Under the pieces are notes generated by a model, which did no database searches, had not been told where the DNA came from, and was given only the letters and a program-made list of their open reading frames with translations. The position numbers and the translations under genes were made by a program. Positions 8,608 to 16,075 of a stretch of 27,058 bases of DNA are shown in pieces. Each line of letters opens with the position of its first letter. Positions within the stretch are counted from its first letter, which is position 1. The DNA lies in contig JAGKTY010000028.1 in assembly GCA_021153185.1 (NCBI GenBank), forward strand, positions 1-27,058. Direction: 5' to 3'. This DNA is from Lachnospiraceae bacterium (GTDB taxonomy: Bacteria; Bacillota; Clostridia; Lachnospirales; Lachnospiraceae).

Positions 8608-8931
8608 TTATTGTGCATCCGGTTTTTCAATTTGAGCGATTGCTGTTTTATTCATTGGGATACGGCAGTTTTTGTTGCTGCCAAACTCAACAATAACGGT
8701 ATCTCCATCCGCATCAATATCAATTACAACTCCGTAAAATCCACTTGTTGTCAATACGCTATCACCAATCTCGAGTGAAGAAAGCATATTGTTCATTTTC
8801 TGCTGTTCTTTCTTCTGTGGTCTGACCATCATAAAATAGAAAAATGCAACAATGACAACAATGTAAATAATCATTACGATTACGCCTTGACTGCCGGCGC
8901 CTGCCTGCGTGTTTGCCAATAAAGCACCCAT
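8608..8931 (-). CDS. yajC: Preprotein translocase auxiliary subunit YajC
   Basis: Small accessory membrane protein associated with the SecDF part of the Sec translocase. The 107 residues contain one N-terminal transmembrane segment (about 19-39), directly followed by the family signature MVRPQKKEQQKMNNMLSSL. Then comes the soluble domain with the typical GDSVLTTSGFYGVVIDID. The start ATG 8931 has AAAGGAGG seven nt upstream. In many bacteria yajC follows tgt directly. Here about 300 bp with repeats and a separate promoter lie between them. secD/secF are not adjacent. Confidence 0.95.
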   Translation of the reverse strand: MGALLANTQAGAGSQGVIVMIIYIVVIVAFFYFMMVRPQKKEQQKMNNMLSSLEIGDSVLTTSGFYGVVIDIDADGDTVIVEFGSNKNCRIPMNKTAIAQIEKPDAQ

Positions 8932-8996
8932 GTCCGGTCCTCCTTTATGCTTGTTCTATTCATAACCGCATTTACTTTGTGGTTACCCTGTCTGTT

Positions 8997-9025
8997 ACTA
9001 TACTAAAAATTCCCGCTTTCTGCAA
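8997..9025 (-). promoter_or_regulatory. Promoter of yajC
   Basis: Minus-strand TTGCAG (9020-9025), 17-nt spacer, TATAGT (8997-9002). The roughly 60-nt leader starts near GGTAACC and contains an imperfect 9-bp inverted repeat (8962-8970 with 8979-8987) just before the ribosome-binding site. Confidence 0.75.
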
Positions 9026-9049
9026 GTTTTTTATGAAGATTACGGATAA

Positions 9050-9235
9050 AATTGCCTGACATAATGATTCTGAGCCACTGTAATTGCCCGACATAATGAT
9101 TCTGAGCCACTTGTAAAAGCCTTAGATTGGCTTTTACAAGTGGATGGCTGGCGCCATTTGCAGATTTGTTAAAAGAAGGGCTTCTTAAGCAAGCTTAAAC
9201 CCCTTCTTCTAACAAATCTTGCACTCAGAACCATT
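9050..9235. repeat. Repeat block between tgt and yajC, possible IS/MITE scar
   Basis: This explains most of the 304-nt gap 8932-9235. Two 30-nt direct repeats (9050-9079 and 9082-9111, one difference, period 32) share the core GACATAATGATTCTGAGCC. The second runs into a perfect 15-bp inverted repeat (9107-9121 with 9129-9143, 7-nt loop). Next is a 19-bp inverted repeat with one mismatch (9162-9180 with 9201-9219). An inverted, diverged copy of the repeat core (CTCAGAACCATT, 9224-9235) abuts the tgt stop. No transposase is present. Tandem terminal repeats recall IS21-family ends, and the inverted boundaries recall a MITE. Neither is proven. Confidence 0.6.
9162..9219 (-). terminator. Long hairpin downstream of tgt
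   Basis: The 19-bp stem with an inner TTAAGC/GCTTAA helix lies 17 nt past the tgt stop and would form a very stable structure at the mRNA 3' end. It has no downstream U-run, so it may act as a stabiliser or imperfect terminator. It could equally be part of the repeat element. Confidence 0.4.
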
Positions 9236-10396
9236 TTAAAACTCCATATAGTCCGGACCAAGCTGCAGTGTTTCCAATGTCTGATTTTTATAAGCTTTAT
9301 ACTGACCTGATGTTATAGCTTCTCTGATTTCCTCCATCAAATGATTATAAAAATACAAATTGTGAATTACACATAGGCGCATGCCAAGCATTTCTTTGGC
9401 TTTTAACAAATGTCTGACATACGCTCTTGAATATCGTCTGCACGTCGGACACTGACAGCCCGATTCAATTGGTCTGTCATCCAGTTCATACTTTGCATTG
9501 AACAAATTGATTTTGCCAAAATGCGTATACACATGACCATGTCTGCCGTTTCTGGATGGATAAACGCAGTCAAAGAAATCAATCCCACGATCAACCGCTT
9601 CTATAATATTAGCCGGCGTTCCGACGCCCATTAAATAGGTCGGTTTATCCTTCGGCAAAAATGGGACGGTCTCTTCAATAATATGATACATCTCCTCATG
9701 TGTCTCACCAACAGCAAGTCCGCCGATTGCATATCCATCCAGCTGCATCTCTGAAATCTGTTTTGCATGGTCACGCCTAATGTCAGCATAAACGGCTCCC
9801 TGGTTGATTCCAAACAAAAGCTGGTCGGGATTTACTGTATCTTCTAAGCCATTTAATCTTTTCATTTCCGCTTTGCATCTGTCAAGCCATCTGGTCGTGC
9901 GCTCTACGGAAGCCTGCACATAACTACGCTCCGCTTTTGCAGAAGGGCACTCATCAAACGCCATCGCAATCGTACTGCCGAGATTGGACTGTATCTGCAT
10001 ACTCTCTTCCGGTCCCATAAAAATCTTACGGCCATCAACGTGTGACTGAAAATACACACCCTCCTCTTTGATTTTGCGAAGCTTCGCTAAGGAAAAAACC
10101 TGAAACCCGCCTGAATCGGTCAAAATCGGTTTGTCCCATACCATAAATTTGTGAAGACCACCCATTTTTTTGACAATTTCGTCGCCGGGACGCACATGTA
10201 AATGGTAGGTGTTGGAAAGCTCGATCTGTGTTCCGATTCCGTTTAAATCTTCTGTGGAAACCGCGCCTTTAATCGCTGCAATTGTTCCGACATTCATAAA
10301 AACAGGTGTCTGCACCGTTCCATGCACCGTTTCATAGGTCGCCTGCTTGGCGTTTCCATCTGTATGGTTGATTGTGTAAGTTGCTTTTTTATTCAT
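9236..10396 (-). CDS. tgt: Queuine tRNA-ribosyltransferase (tRNA-guanine transglycosylase)
   Basis: Exchanges guanine-34 of GUN-anticodon tRNAs for the queuosine precursor preQ1. The 386-residue length is standard. Visible are the active-site segment LTDSGGFQVFSL (about residue 92), the catalytic-Asp segment IDFFDCVYPSRNGRHG (about 260-275), and the zinc site CQCPTC with a further His in CVIHNLYFYNHL. The ATG at 10396 lies inside the last codons of the vanY-like gene (8-nt overlap), implying translational coupling. queA is not in the window. The 3' end abuts the repeat block. Confidence 0.97.
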   Translation of the reverse strand: MNKKATYTINHTDGNAKQATYETVHGTVQTPVFMNVGTIAAIKGAVSTEDLNGIGTQIELSNTYHLHVRPGDEIVKKMGGLHKFMVWDKPILTDSGGFQVFSLAKLRKIKEEGVYFQSHVDGRKIFMGPEESMQIQSNLGSTIAMAFDECPSAKAERSYVQASVERTTRWLDRCKAEMKRLNGLEDTVNPDQLLFGINQGAVYADIRRDHAKQISEMQLDGYAIGGLAVGETHEEMYHIIEETVPFLPKDKPTYLMGVGTPANIIEAVDRGIDFFDCVYPSRNGRHGHVYTHFGKINLFNAKYELDDRPIESGCQCPTCRRYSRAYVRHLLKAKEMLGMRLCVIHNLYFYNHLMEEIREAITSGQYKAYKNQTLETLQLGPDYMEF

Positions 10397-11390
10397 AAGG
10401 TAAACTCTCTACAAACTCCTCCAATGTAATTTCTTGTTTGGTAATTTCTGTTGCAGCCTGCTTTCCGACATAACGGAAATGCCACGGCTCATACGAAATT
10501 CCCGTGATATATTCTTTTCCCTTTGGATAACGGAGAATAAATCCGTATTTATAGCTGTTTTTGGCAAGCCATTTGCCTGCATCGGTCTCACCAAACCCTT
10601 CGTTTAACGAAGCATAGTGATCGCACACAATATCAAGTGCAAGTCCTATCTGGTGTTCACTTGCCCCCGGAACCGTGACTGCCTGGGCGGTCGTTTTGTA
10701 GCTTTCCAGATACGACATCCCCTTTTTCATGTAAAGTGTAATTTTACGGTTAAACAGTACCTTCTGCCTGTTTAAGTCACGGTACGGAGAACAAATCACA
10801 AGCTGAATGTCATCTTCCTTTGCTGCCTTGAGCATTTCAAGCAATTCCGGAATAATGCGTTCATCACAGCGCATGCTGCCGTAAATTGTACCGAGCGTAA
10901 ACGTATACTCCTCCGGAATGGCATGCTGTTTGTTGATTAATACAAGATTCCAATCGTCTCTTGACAGTTCAGCTTTCGTCTCCTGTTTGCTTCCGGGAAT
11001 ATCATTCTTTAAAATGTCATCCGCTTCGAACTTTTCCTCTTCACGCACTTCTTCAAATTCTTTGTTATCATACCCTTCTGTCACTTGTGCATCGTCAATC
11101 GGTGCCGTTTCATTCCAGGCCGGTCCGACCGGTCTGATTTCACTTTGATTCCGATAAGGTATGTCTTCATATGCAAAGCTTGCACTTCCAAGAAAAATCA
11201 AAACACTCCAGGCAAGTACAGCCAGTTTTGTGCGGCTATCGTAGAGCTTTTTGACACTATAATACAATGTCAGAAAGACTGTATAAACCAAAAGCATCGG
11301 TACTTTTGCATACGTATGCCTTTTTATATAATTTACAACAAATTTGTGTATCTTTTGTTTCATCTTTCTCATCCGTTTTGTCACATTCAT
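10389..11390 (-). CDS. VanY-like D-alanyl-D-alanine carboxypeptidase, membrane-anchored
   Basis: Predicted zinc carboxypeptidase that trims the terminal D-Ala from peptidoglycan stem peptides. The C-terminal 190 residues form the VanY domain with zinc-site motifs SEHQIGLALDIVCDH and EPWHFRYVG. The N-terminus has two hydrophobic stretches (LLVYTVFLTLYYSV and LAVLAWSVLIFLGSASFA), then an acidic linker. The longest frame begins at GTG 11423, but that codon lies close to the predicted -10 (11412-11417). I therefore place the start at ATG 11390; ATG 11363 is also possible, and none has a good Shine-Dalgarno. The last codons overlap tgt. A housekeeping cell-wall role is more likely than glycopeptide resistance, since no van genes are near. 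Confidence 0.87.
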   Translation of the reverse strand: MNVTKRMRKMKQKIHKFVVNYIKRHTYAKVPMLLVYTVFLTLYYSVKKLYDSRTKLAVLAWSVLIFLGSASFAYEDIPYRNQSEIRPVGPAWNETAPIDDAQVTEGYDNKEFEEVREEEKFEADDILKNDIPGSKQETKAELSRDDWNLVLINKQHAIPEEYTFTLGTIYGSMRCDERIIPELLEMLKAAKEDDIQLVICSPYRDLNRQKVLFNRKITLYMKKGMSYLESYKTTAQAVTVPGASEHQIGLALDIVCDHYASLNEGFGETDAGKWLAKNSYKYGFILRYPKGKEYITGISYEPWHFRYVGKQAATEITKQEITLEEFVESLPYE

Positions 11391-11411
11391 TTTATCTGTT
11401 CGACATATTCC

Positions 11412-11439
11412 ATTGTAACACACAAAATCTTGTTTTCAA
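11412..11439 (-). promoter_or_regulatory. Promoter of vanY-like/tgt
   Basis: Minus-strand TTGAAA (11434-11439), 16-nt spacer, TACAAT (11412-11417). Its -35 shares two bases with the -35 of the divergent aroC promoter. Confidence 0.65.
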
Positions 11440-11458
11440 ATATTATTTCTGATACAAT
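11430..11458 (+). promoter_or_regulatory. Promoter of aroC
   Basis: Plus-strand TTGTTT (11430-11435), 17-nt spacer, TACAAT (11453-11458), about 50 nt before the aroC ATG. Back-to-back with the vanY-like promoter. Confidence 0.7.
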
Positions 11459-11506
11459 TAGGTCTGAATGATTACACGATACTATTGATCATAAAGGAGC
11501 AATCTC

Positions 11507-12607
11507 ATGGCAGGTTCAATTTTTGGAAAACATTTTTCGGTTCAGACGTGGGGCGAATCACACGGAAAGGCGCTCGGCGTTGTTGTGGACGGCTGCCCTG
11601 CCGGACTTTCTCTATCCGAGCAGGATATTCAGACATATTTAAACAGACGCAAACCCGGACAGACAAAAATTTCCACACCACGTAAGGAAGCTGACGAGGT
11701 ACAGATTTTATCCGGTGTATTCGAAGGAAAAACAACCGGCACACCAATTTCTCTCATGGTTCCAAACACCTCACAGAAATCACATGACTATTCGGAAATT
11801 GCGAGTTATTACCGTCCGGGACATGCTGATTATACGTTTGATGCCAAATATGGGTTCAGAGATTACAGAGGCGGCGGACGTTCTTCGGGCCGAGAGACAA
11901 TCGGCCGCGTTGCCGGTGGCGCAATTGCAGCAAAGATTTTGAAAGAGCTCGGCATTGAGATCACAGCATATACAAAATCAATCGGCGAGATTCAAATCGA
12001 TATGAACCGTTTTGAAAAAGAAGCAATTTATGAGACACCAACAAGCATGCCGGACCGCATAGCAAGCAAACAGGCAGAATCCTATTTAGCTGATTGCATG
12101 AAAAATTTGGATTCTGCCGGTGGCGTCATTGAATGTGTCATCAAAGGCGTGCCTGCCGGGGTCGGCGAACCGGTTTTCGATAAATTAGATGCAAACCTTG
12201 CCAAAGCAATCCTCTCAATCGGTGCTGTGAAGGCGTTTGAAATCGGGGATGGCATTTCTGTTTCATGCGCCAACGGAAGCACAAACAACGACGCTTTCAT
12301 GATGGATGGTGATACGATCGTTAAGAAAACCAACCACGCAGGCGGTGTATTAGGCGGCATCAGTGACGGCAGCGACATCGTATTCCGTGCACACATCAAG
12401 CCAACGCCTTCTATTTTTAGCGAGCAGGAAACCGTGAACCAAAATGGGGAAGATATCAAAATCAAAATCAAAGGACGCCATGATCCAATCATCGTTCCAA
12501 GAGCTGTTGTCGTCGTAGAATCCATGGCAGCGCTCACCGTCCTTGATTTAATGTTTGATAACCTGTCAAGCAAAATGGATTATTTACATCAGATTTATGA
12601 TAAATAA
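11507..12607 (+). CDS. aroC: Chorismate synthase
   Basis: Last step of the shikimate pathway: 5-enolpyruvylshikimate-3-phosphate to chorismate with reduced FMN. The 366-residue protein begins with the family signature GKHFSVQTWGESHG. It contains RPGHADYTF, GGGRSSGRETIGRVAGGAIA, the mid-protein SIGAVKAFEIGDG, and a C-terminal RHDPIIVPRAVVVVESMAA. The ATG follows AAAGGAG at good spacing. It is a single-gene plus-strand unit between its own promoter and the terminator at 12659-12686, so it is not linked to other aro genes here. Confidence 0.97.
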   Translation: MAGSIFGKHFSVQTWGESHGKALGVVVDGCPAGLSLSEQDIQTYLNRRKPGQTKISTPRKEADEVQILSGVFEGKTTGTPISLMVPNTSQKSHDYSEIASYYRPGHADYTFDAKYGFRDYRGGGRSSGRETIGRVAGGAIAAKILKELGIEITAYTKSIGEIQIDMNRFEKEAIYETPTSMPDRIASKQAESYLADCMKNLDSAGGVIECVIKGVPAGVGEPVFDKLDANLAKAILSIGAVKAFEIGDGISVSCANGSTNNDAFMMDGDTIVKKTNHAGGVLGGISDGSDIVFRAHIKPTPSIFSEQETVNQNGEDIKIKIKGRHDPIIVPRAVVVVESMAALTVLDLMFDNLSSKMDYLHQIYDK

Positions 12608-12650
12608 GACCTATTGTAACGACTCACCGCCATACAATAATTTATCCGGA

Positions 12651-12692
12651 TACCAAAAAGCTGTAATTCCCTAAGGAACTACAGCTTTATTT
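12651..12692. terminator. Bidirectional terminator between aroC and the GNAT gene
   Basis: AGCTGTAATTCC (12659-12670) pairs with GGAACTACAGCT (12675-12686), a 12-bp stem with one wobble and a CTAA loop. A-rich sequence precedes it and TTTATTT follows, so it can stop convergent transcription from both sides. Confidence 0.85.
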
Positions 12693-13803
12693 AAACAATT
12701 TCATCAAGAAGCACTGCGGATAACAGCGTAATATCGTTTGCGATTTCTTTTAACCGCTCCGGAATATAATACCCAAACACAAACCCTGTCAGTTGTGCAA
12801 TGGATAAAGCGACACAGTTTTGCGGCGCAATCTGATTTACATCACATTCCGATTGCCGGCAAAGCTCTGATGTTTCTTTTGTAAGCCGCCATTTAAATAT
12901 ACCTGTATTTTCCGAAAGAACTTCGTCAGTGACGGAAAGATAAATTGTTAGCGACTGCTTATTTGATGTGTCTTGTAATTTCAGCATGCAAAGGCAAGCC
13001 TTCAGATTGGCAATTCTTGCCATCATATATGGTTTTTCCGACTTGTACGTTTTGCAGTATTGCGGCAAAATATACCTGCATCTTTCTTCCCGTTTTTCAT
13101 TTCCCCATTCACAAATCACACCAATCAGCTTATCTGTGCCATCCTGCTTATCATAAATGAGCGTCACCGCGCCGTTTTCACTCATCAGTTCTTCGTAAAA
13201 ACGGTGCATATATGCCGCATCGCGCAGACAATATACATCATAATTCTCCTTCATATAGTTTTGCAAAAAAAGCGTGATTTGCTCTTTTTGCTGATCGGAC
13301 AGCGCTTTTACATGTTGCGTGATTGTTACTAGGGGATATCCTTTTGCAAAAAGGTGTTCATTTTGTTTCCAATCACTTATCTCCTGCATCGTACAATCAT
13401 CCGGCAGTATTTTCTTTTCATACCGGCTGACATATGCAAACCCTAATGGCGTATAATAATCGGGATTTGCAGGCTGTAAATAACAAAACGGAACGTTTTG
13501 TTTTTGCAAATCAAGAAGCACTTGTCCCATTAATCTGCGCATGTATCCCATTCTTCTTTTTTGCATGCTCGTTGCAATCGCTACGAGATATACGGTCTCA
13601 AATGTATGCTCAAACACGCGCATCCGGTAAGGGTTCAGATGAATCATCGAAACAACCTGCTTTCCTTCCATTTGCGCCAGCACCGCATTTCGTGGCAGCA
13701 CCTCGCGCTCATAATAGGTTATAAACGCCTCACTATCTTCCGGAAATGCTTCCCTATACAACCTCATTGCCCTGTTTTTTTCTTCCAAAGTCAAATATTG
13801 CAT
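12691..13803 (-). CDS. Eis-like GNAT acetyltransferase with SCP2-type C-terminal domain
   Basis: Probable acetyl-CoA-dependent N-acetyltransferase of unknown substrate. The first 140 residues are a GNAT fold with the acetyl-CoA loop in ATSMQKRRMGYMRRLMGQVL, followed by PDYYTPLGFAYV. A degenerate middle part follows. The last 100 residues (LTIYLSVTDEVLSENTGIFKWRL onward) resemble the sterol-carrier-like domain of Eis-family enzymes, matching the 370-residue length. I take ATG 13803 as start; GTG 13824 is the alternative. The ribosome-binding site (GGGAT) is weak. It is the third gene of the lactonase/DUF2156 operon, and its stop abuts the shared terminator. Eis relatives acetylate aminoglycosides or protein lysines; which, if either, applies here is unknown. 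Confidence 0.85.
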   Translation of the reverse strand: MQYLTLEEKNRAMRLYREAFPEDSEAFITYYEREVLPRNAVLAQMEGKQVVSMIHLNPYRMRVFEHTFETVYLVAIATSMQKRRMGYMRRLMGQVLLDLQKQNVPFCYLQPANPDYYTPLGFAYVSRYEKKILPDDCTMQEISDWKQNEHLFAKGYPLVTITQHVKALSDQQKEQITLFLQNYMKENYDVYCLRDAAYMHRFYEELMSENGAVTLIYDKQDGTDKLIGVICEWGNEKREERCRYILPQYCKTYKSEKPYMMARIANLKACLCMLKLQDTSNKQSLTIYLSVTDEVLSENTGIFKWRLTKETSELCRQSECDVNQIAPQNCVALSIAQLTGFVFGYYIPERLKEIANDITLLSAVLLDEIV

Positions 13804-13837
13804 TTTGTTATCCCATCCCGGCACATTTAGCCGGATG

Positions 13838-14752
13838 TCATTTCATTTTTTGCTTCACAAAATATTTGCGTGCATATCCCAACGGGTCATAGGAAAGCTT
13901 TGCCTTGCGCATACCCTCCTGTCCCAAATCATCCTCACGATTTACCAAAGAAACTCCCGCAAACTCCCTCCTTAAGAACTCGCGGTTGATGAACTGATAA
14001 AGCCCGCGTATGGTTACATTCGCTTTTTCCACATGAATCACAGCCATATCCTCGCGCGCATTGAAGGATCCGATTGTGAATGCTTCCAATTGCCCATCCA
14101 CATACACCCCTGCCATTTTGACGTCGATTTCCTGACTATGCTTTATGAGCGTCCGGATTCCAAGCAGCTCATATTCCAAATGAATTTCTTTTTCCTCTCC
14201 CTTGTTTTCTGCCCACATATCCAAAAATGCAACGATTTCATCCTCATCTGCAATCGTAAGTGTTTTATATTCGTATCTTCCGGCATATTCACGCTCAAAG
14301 TAATTCAAATGGTTTTTTTTCTTGCGAAGCTTCTTACCTGTCAGATTTCGAAGTGCCTCTCCATCATATAAGTAATCCTTCAGTTCTACCTGCTCACGCA
14401 CTTCAAATTCGGGACTTTCCTCTAATTGCAGAGCTTTGACTGCTTCTTCATCGGCAAGCTGCATCACAAGCGGACACTGAAGCACCTCATTGAAATATTG
14501 TTTTGTTAACAGAAAACTCTCTTCTAAATCTTGTTCACTGCAAATCGGCATTGCACTCAGGAACGTTTCATCGTCCTGCATAAGCCATAAAATTGCTTTA
14601 TCAGTTACCGCAAACGCAATACGGTAACAATCCATCCAAATCAGACTATCCGCAATGACACTGTCACACGTCTTATTGGCCCGTTTGCCATAATACGGAA
14701 GCAGTTTTTTCAGTTCATATGCTGTCACTTGTTTAAATTCTAAATTTGTCAT
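13838..14752 (-). CDS. DUF2156 protein, related to the MprF C-terminal domain
   Basis: The 304-residue soluble protein has the two-lobed GNAT-like DUF2156 layout, related to the synthase domain of MprF-type aminoacyl-phosphatidylglycerol synthases but without their membrane domain. Supporting segments are LTGKKLRKKKNHLNYFEREY (about 137-156), an acidic central stretch, and FTIGSFNAREDMAVIHVEKANVTIRGLYQFINREF (about 225-259). No membrane segment is visible. Stand-alone members are common in clostridia and mostly uncharacterised, so transfer of an aminoacyl group is only a hypothesis. No clear Shine-Dalgarno precedes ATG 14752. It lies 35 nt after the lactonase-like gene and just before the GNAT gene. 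Confidence 0.82.
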   Translation of the reverse strand: MTNLEFKQVTAYELKKLLPYYGKRANKTCDSVIADSLIWMDCYRIAFAVTDKAILWLMQDDETFLSAMPICSEQDLEESFLLTKQYFNEVLQCPLVMQLADEEAVKALQLEESPEFEVREQVELKDYLYDGEALRNLTGKKLRKKKNHLNYFEREYAGRYEYKTLTIADEDEIVAFLDMWAENKGEEKEIHLEYELLGIRTLIKHSQEIDVKMAGVYVDGQLEAFTIGSFNAREDMAVIHVEKANVTIRGLYQFINREFLRREFAGVSLVNREDDLGQEGMRKAKLSYDPLGYARKYFVKQKMK

Positions 14753-14761
14753 AATTACATA

Positions 14762-14787
14762 CAGAAAGGGAGCAAGCGCCCCCTTCT
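14762..14787 (-). terminator. Weak G/C hairpin between lactonase-like gene and DUF2156
   Basis: On the minus strand GAAGGGGGC can pair with GCTCCCTTTC around a GCTT-like loop directly after the lactonase stop. The pairing is imperfect and no U-run follows. It may be an attenuating or mRNA-processing hairpin rather than a full terminator. Confidence 0.3.
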
Positions 14788-15843
14788 TTACCCTTCTAAC
14801 TTATGGAAAATAATACAGTTTGGTTTCTCAATGGAAACTTCCTTGCCGTTCATCACAAGCAGCCCCTTCTCCAAATCAACCGTAAAAAATGTCAATGTAT
14901 TACTCTCATGATTTAATGATACGAGGTGTTTGTTATCCGGAAACAGTGCTGCATCCTTTGGATAATCCCCACTAATCGGCAGACAAAACAGTTTGCTAAG
15001 TTCCCCTGTCTCATGATTGATTTTGTAAGCAACGACACTGTTGTCCCCCGCATTAGAACTGATCAAATAATTTTCGTCAGCTGAAAAATTGAGGGCACTC
15101 GCAGCAGAGCCGCCTGCGTGGTAATCATTGAGGGTGGAAATCGTCTGAAGCTTCTCAAATTCCGGATTGCCATTTTCCTCTCTATATGAGTATACATCAA
15201 TAATATTTTTTAATTCATGAACGATGTAAACAAATTTGCCATCTTTTGTCATCTTGATATGCCGCGGTGCAGATTCAATGTCGCTACGGATTACATCAAC
15301 ATGCTTCAGTGTTCCTTTTGTATGATCAAGACGATATACATCTGTGTGGTCCATCCCGAGGTCTGCCGCCATCAGATACAGGTTATCCCGCGTCATCTTG
15401 ACACAGTTGACATGCGGTCTGAAATTGCGTTCCGCAATGCTTCCAAGCCCTTTGTGATACACTTCATCTGTTATCTGACCGACACTGCCGTCTGCATTCA
15501 GTTTCAGCACTGTTATTTTACCATCATGGTATCCTGCCACAAATAAGTACCGATCCTTGTAATCCGTACTTAAATAACAACCTCTCATCCCATTGATTGA
15601 AGCATGATTTAACACCTTCAGGCTGCCATCCGGTTGAATTTCATAAGATTCCACGCCAAAATCTGTAATAGAATACAAAAATCTGCTGTCGTGTGAAATC
15701 GTAATATAGGAAGAGTTTGTAATTTCAACCTGATCCTTTAAGGTCAGCATGCCCTTTGCCATATCGACATCATAAATCGTAATGCCATGTTCGTCGCCTC
15801 GTGTATAGGTGGATACATATGCAATGTATTTTGCTTTTTTCAT
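14788..15843 (-). CDS. Lactonase-family seven-bladed beta-propeller protein
   Basis: Member of the 6-phosphogluconolactonase (YkgB/Pgl-like) beta-propeller family, 351 residues, cytoplasmic (no signal peptide). It shows the repeated blade pattern of short hydrophobic strands with recurrent SHDSRFLYSI-, TKDGKFVYIV- and SADENYLISS-type turns. It also has the family-typical NFRPHVNCVKMTRDNLYLMAADLG and GDYPKDAALFPDNKHLVSLNHESNTL. Hydrolysis of 6-phosphogluconolactone is the best-known role, but no pentose-phosphate genes are near, so the substrate is open. First gene of the lactonase-DUF2156-GNAT operon, behind a promoter with a structured leader of about 100 nt. No strong GGAGG precedes ATG 15843; AAGGAAG-like sequence is seen. 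Confidence 0.88.
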   Translation of the reverse strand: MKKAKYIAYVSTYTRGDEHGITIYDVDMAKGMLTLKDQVEITNSSYITISHDSRFLYSITDFGVESYEIQPDGSLKVLNHASINGMRGCYLSTDYKDRYLFVAGYHDGKITVLKLNADGSVGQITDEVYHKGLGSIAERNFRPHVNCVKMTRDNLYLMAADLGMDHTDVYRLDHTKGTLKHVDVIRSDIESAPRHIKMTKDGKFVYIVHELKNIIDVYSYREENGNPEFEKLQTISTLNDYHAGGSAASALNFSADENYLISSNAGDNSVVAYKINHETGELSKLFCLPISGDYPKDAALFPDNKHLVSLNHESNTLTFFTVDLEKGLLVMNGKEVSIEKPNCIIFHKLEG

Positions 15844-15876
15844 GGACTCAGACTTCCTTTCAAATGTCTACAACTC

Positions 15877-15938
15877 GTAACCCTGCAATTGCCCGGCATA
15901 AACTGTCCTTAAGGACATGCGATTGCGCCTGCGGTTAC
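15877..15938 (-). ncRNA. Structured leader upstream of the lactonase-like operon
   Basis: The transcript leader has nested complementary segments: GUAACC/GGUUAC (15933-15938 with 15877-15882), GCAAU/AUUGC (15922-15926 with 15885-15889), GCAU/AUGC (15917-15920 with 15896-15899), capped by a UUAA loop on GUCC/GGAC inside a 14-bp palindrome (15904-15917). Together they make one long interrupted stem. I recognise no known riboswitch class. A cis-regulatory RNA or a DNA operator at the palindrome are both possible. Confidence 0.4.
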
Positions 15939-15952
15939 CTCAAATCATTCTA

Positions 15953-15981
15953 ATTTTAGCACATACCTGCCCATTTGTTAA
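15953..15981 (-). promoter_or_regulatory. Promoter of the lactonase-DUF2156-GNAT operon
   Basis: Minus-strand TTAACA (15976-15981), 17-nt spacer ending TGC, then TAAAAT (15953-15958), an extended -10. The predicted leader is about 100 nt and includes the structured segment. Confidence 0.7.
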
Positions 15982-16021
15982 GAATACTTTTCGAAAAATC
16001 TCTCACCCAAACTTCTTGGTT

Positions 16022-16050
16022 TTGACGTACACAGTTAGAAATGCTACACT
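16022..16050 (+). promoter_or_regulatory. Promoter of the rluA-family gene
   Basis: Plus-strand TTGACG (16022-16027), 17-nt spacer ending TGC, TACACT (16045-16050), about 25 nt before the ATG. Confidence 0.75.
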
Positions 16051-16075
16051 ATAAGCCTAAGAAGGGAAGCGTACA

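Noticed and set aside
9050..9111. CRISPR array from tandem 30-nt repeats
   Set aside because: Only two copies with a two-nt gap, no spacers and no cas genes.
10389..11390. Glycopeptide resistance (vanY) cluster
   Set aside because: No vanH/A/X, vanS or vanR genes nearby; the gene is coupled to tgt and looks like a housekeeping peptidase.
15844..16021. Hidden small gene in the gap between lactonase-like and rluA-family genes
   Set aside because: No ORF with a ribosome-binding site; the space is explained by two promoters and the structured leader.
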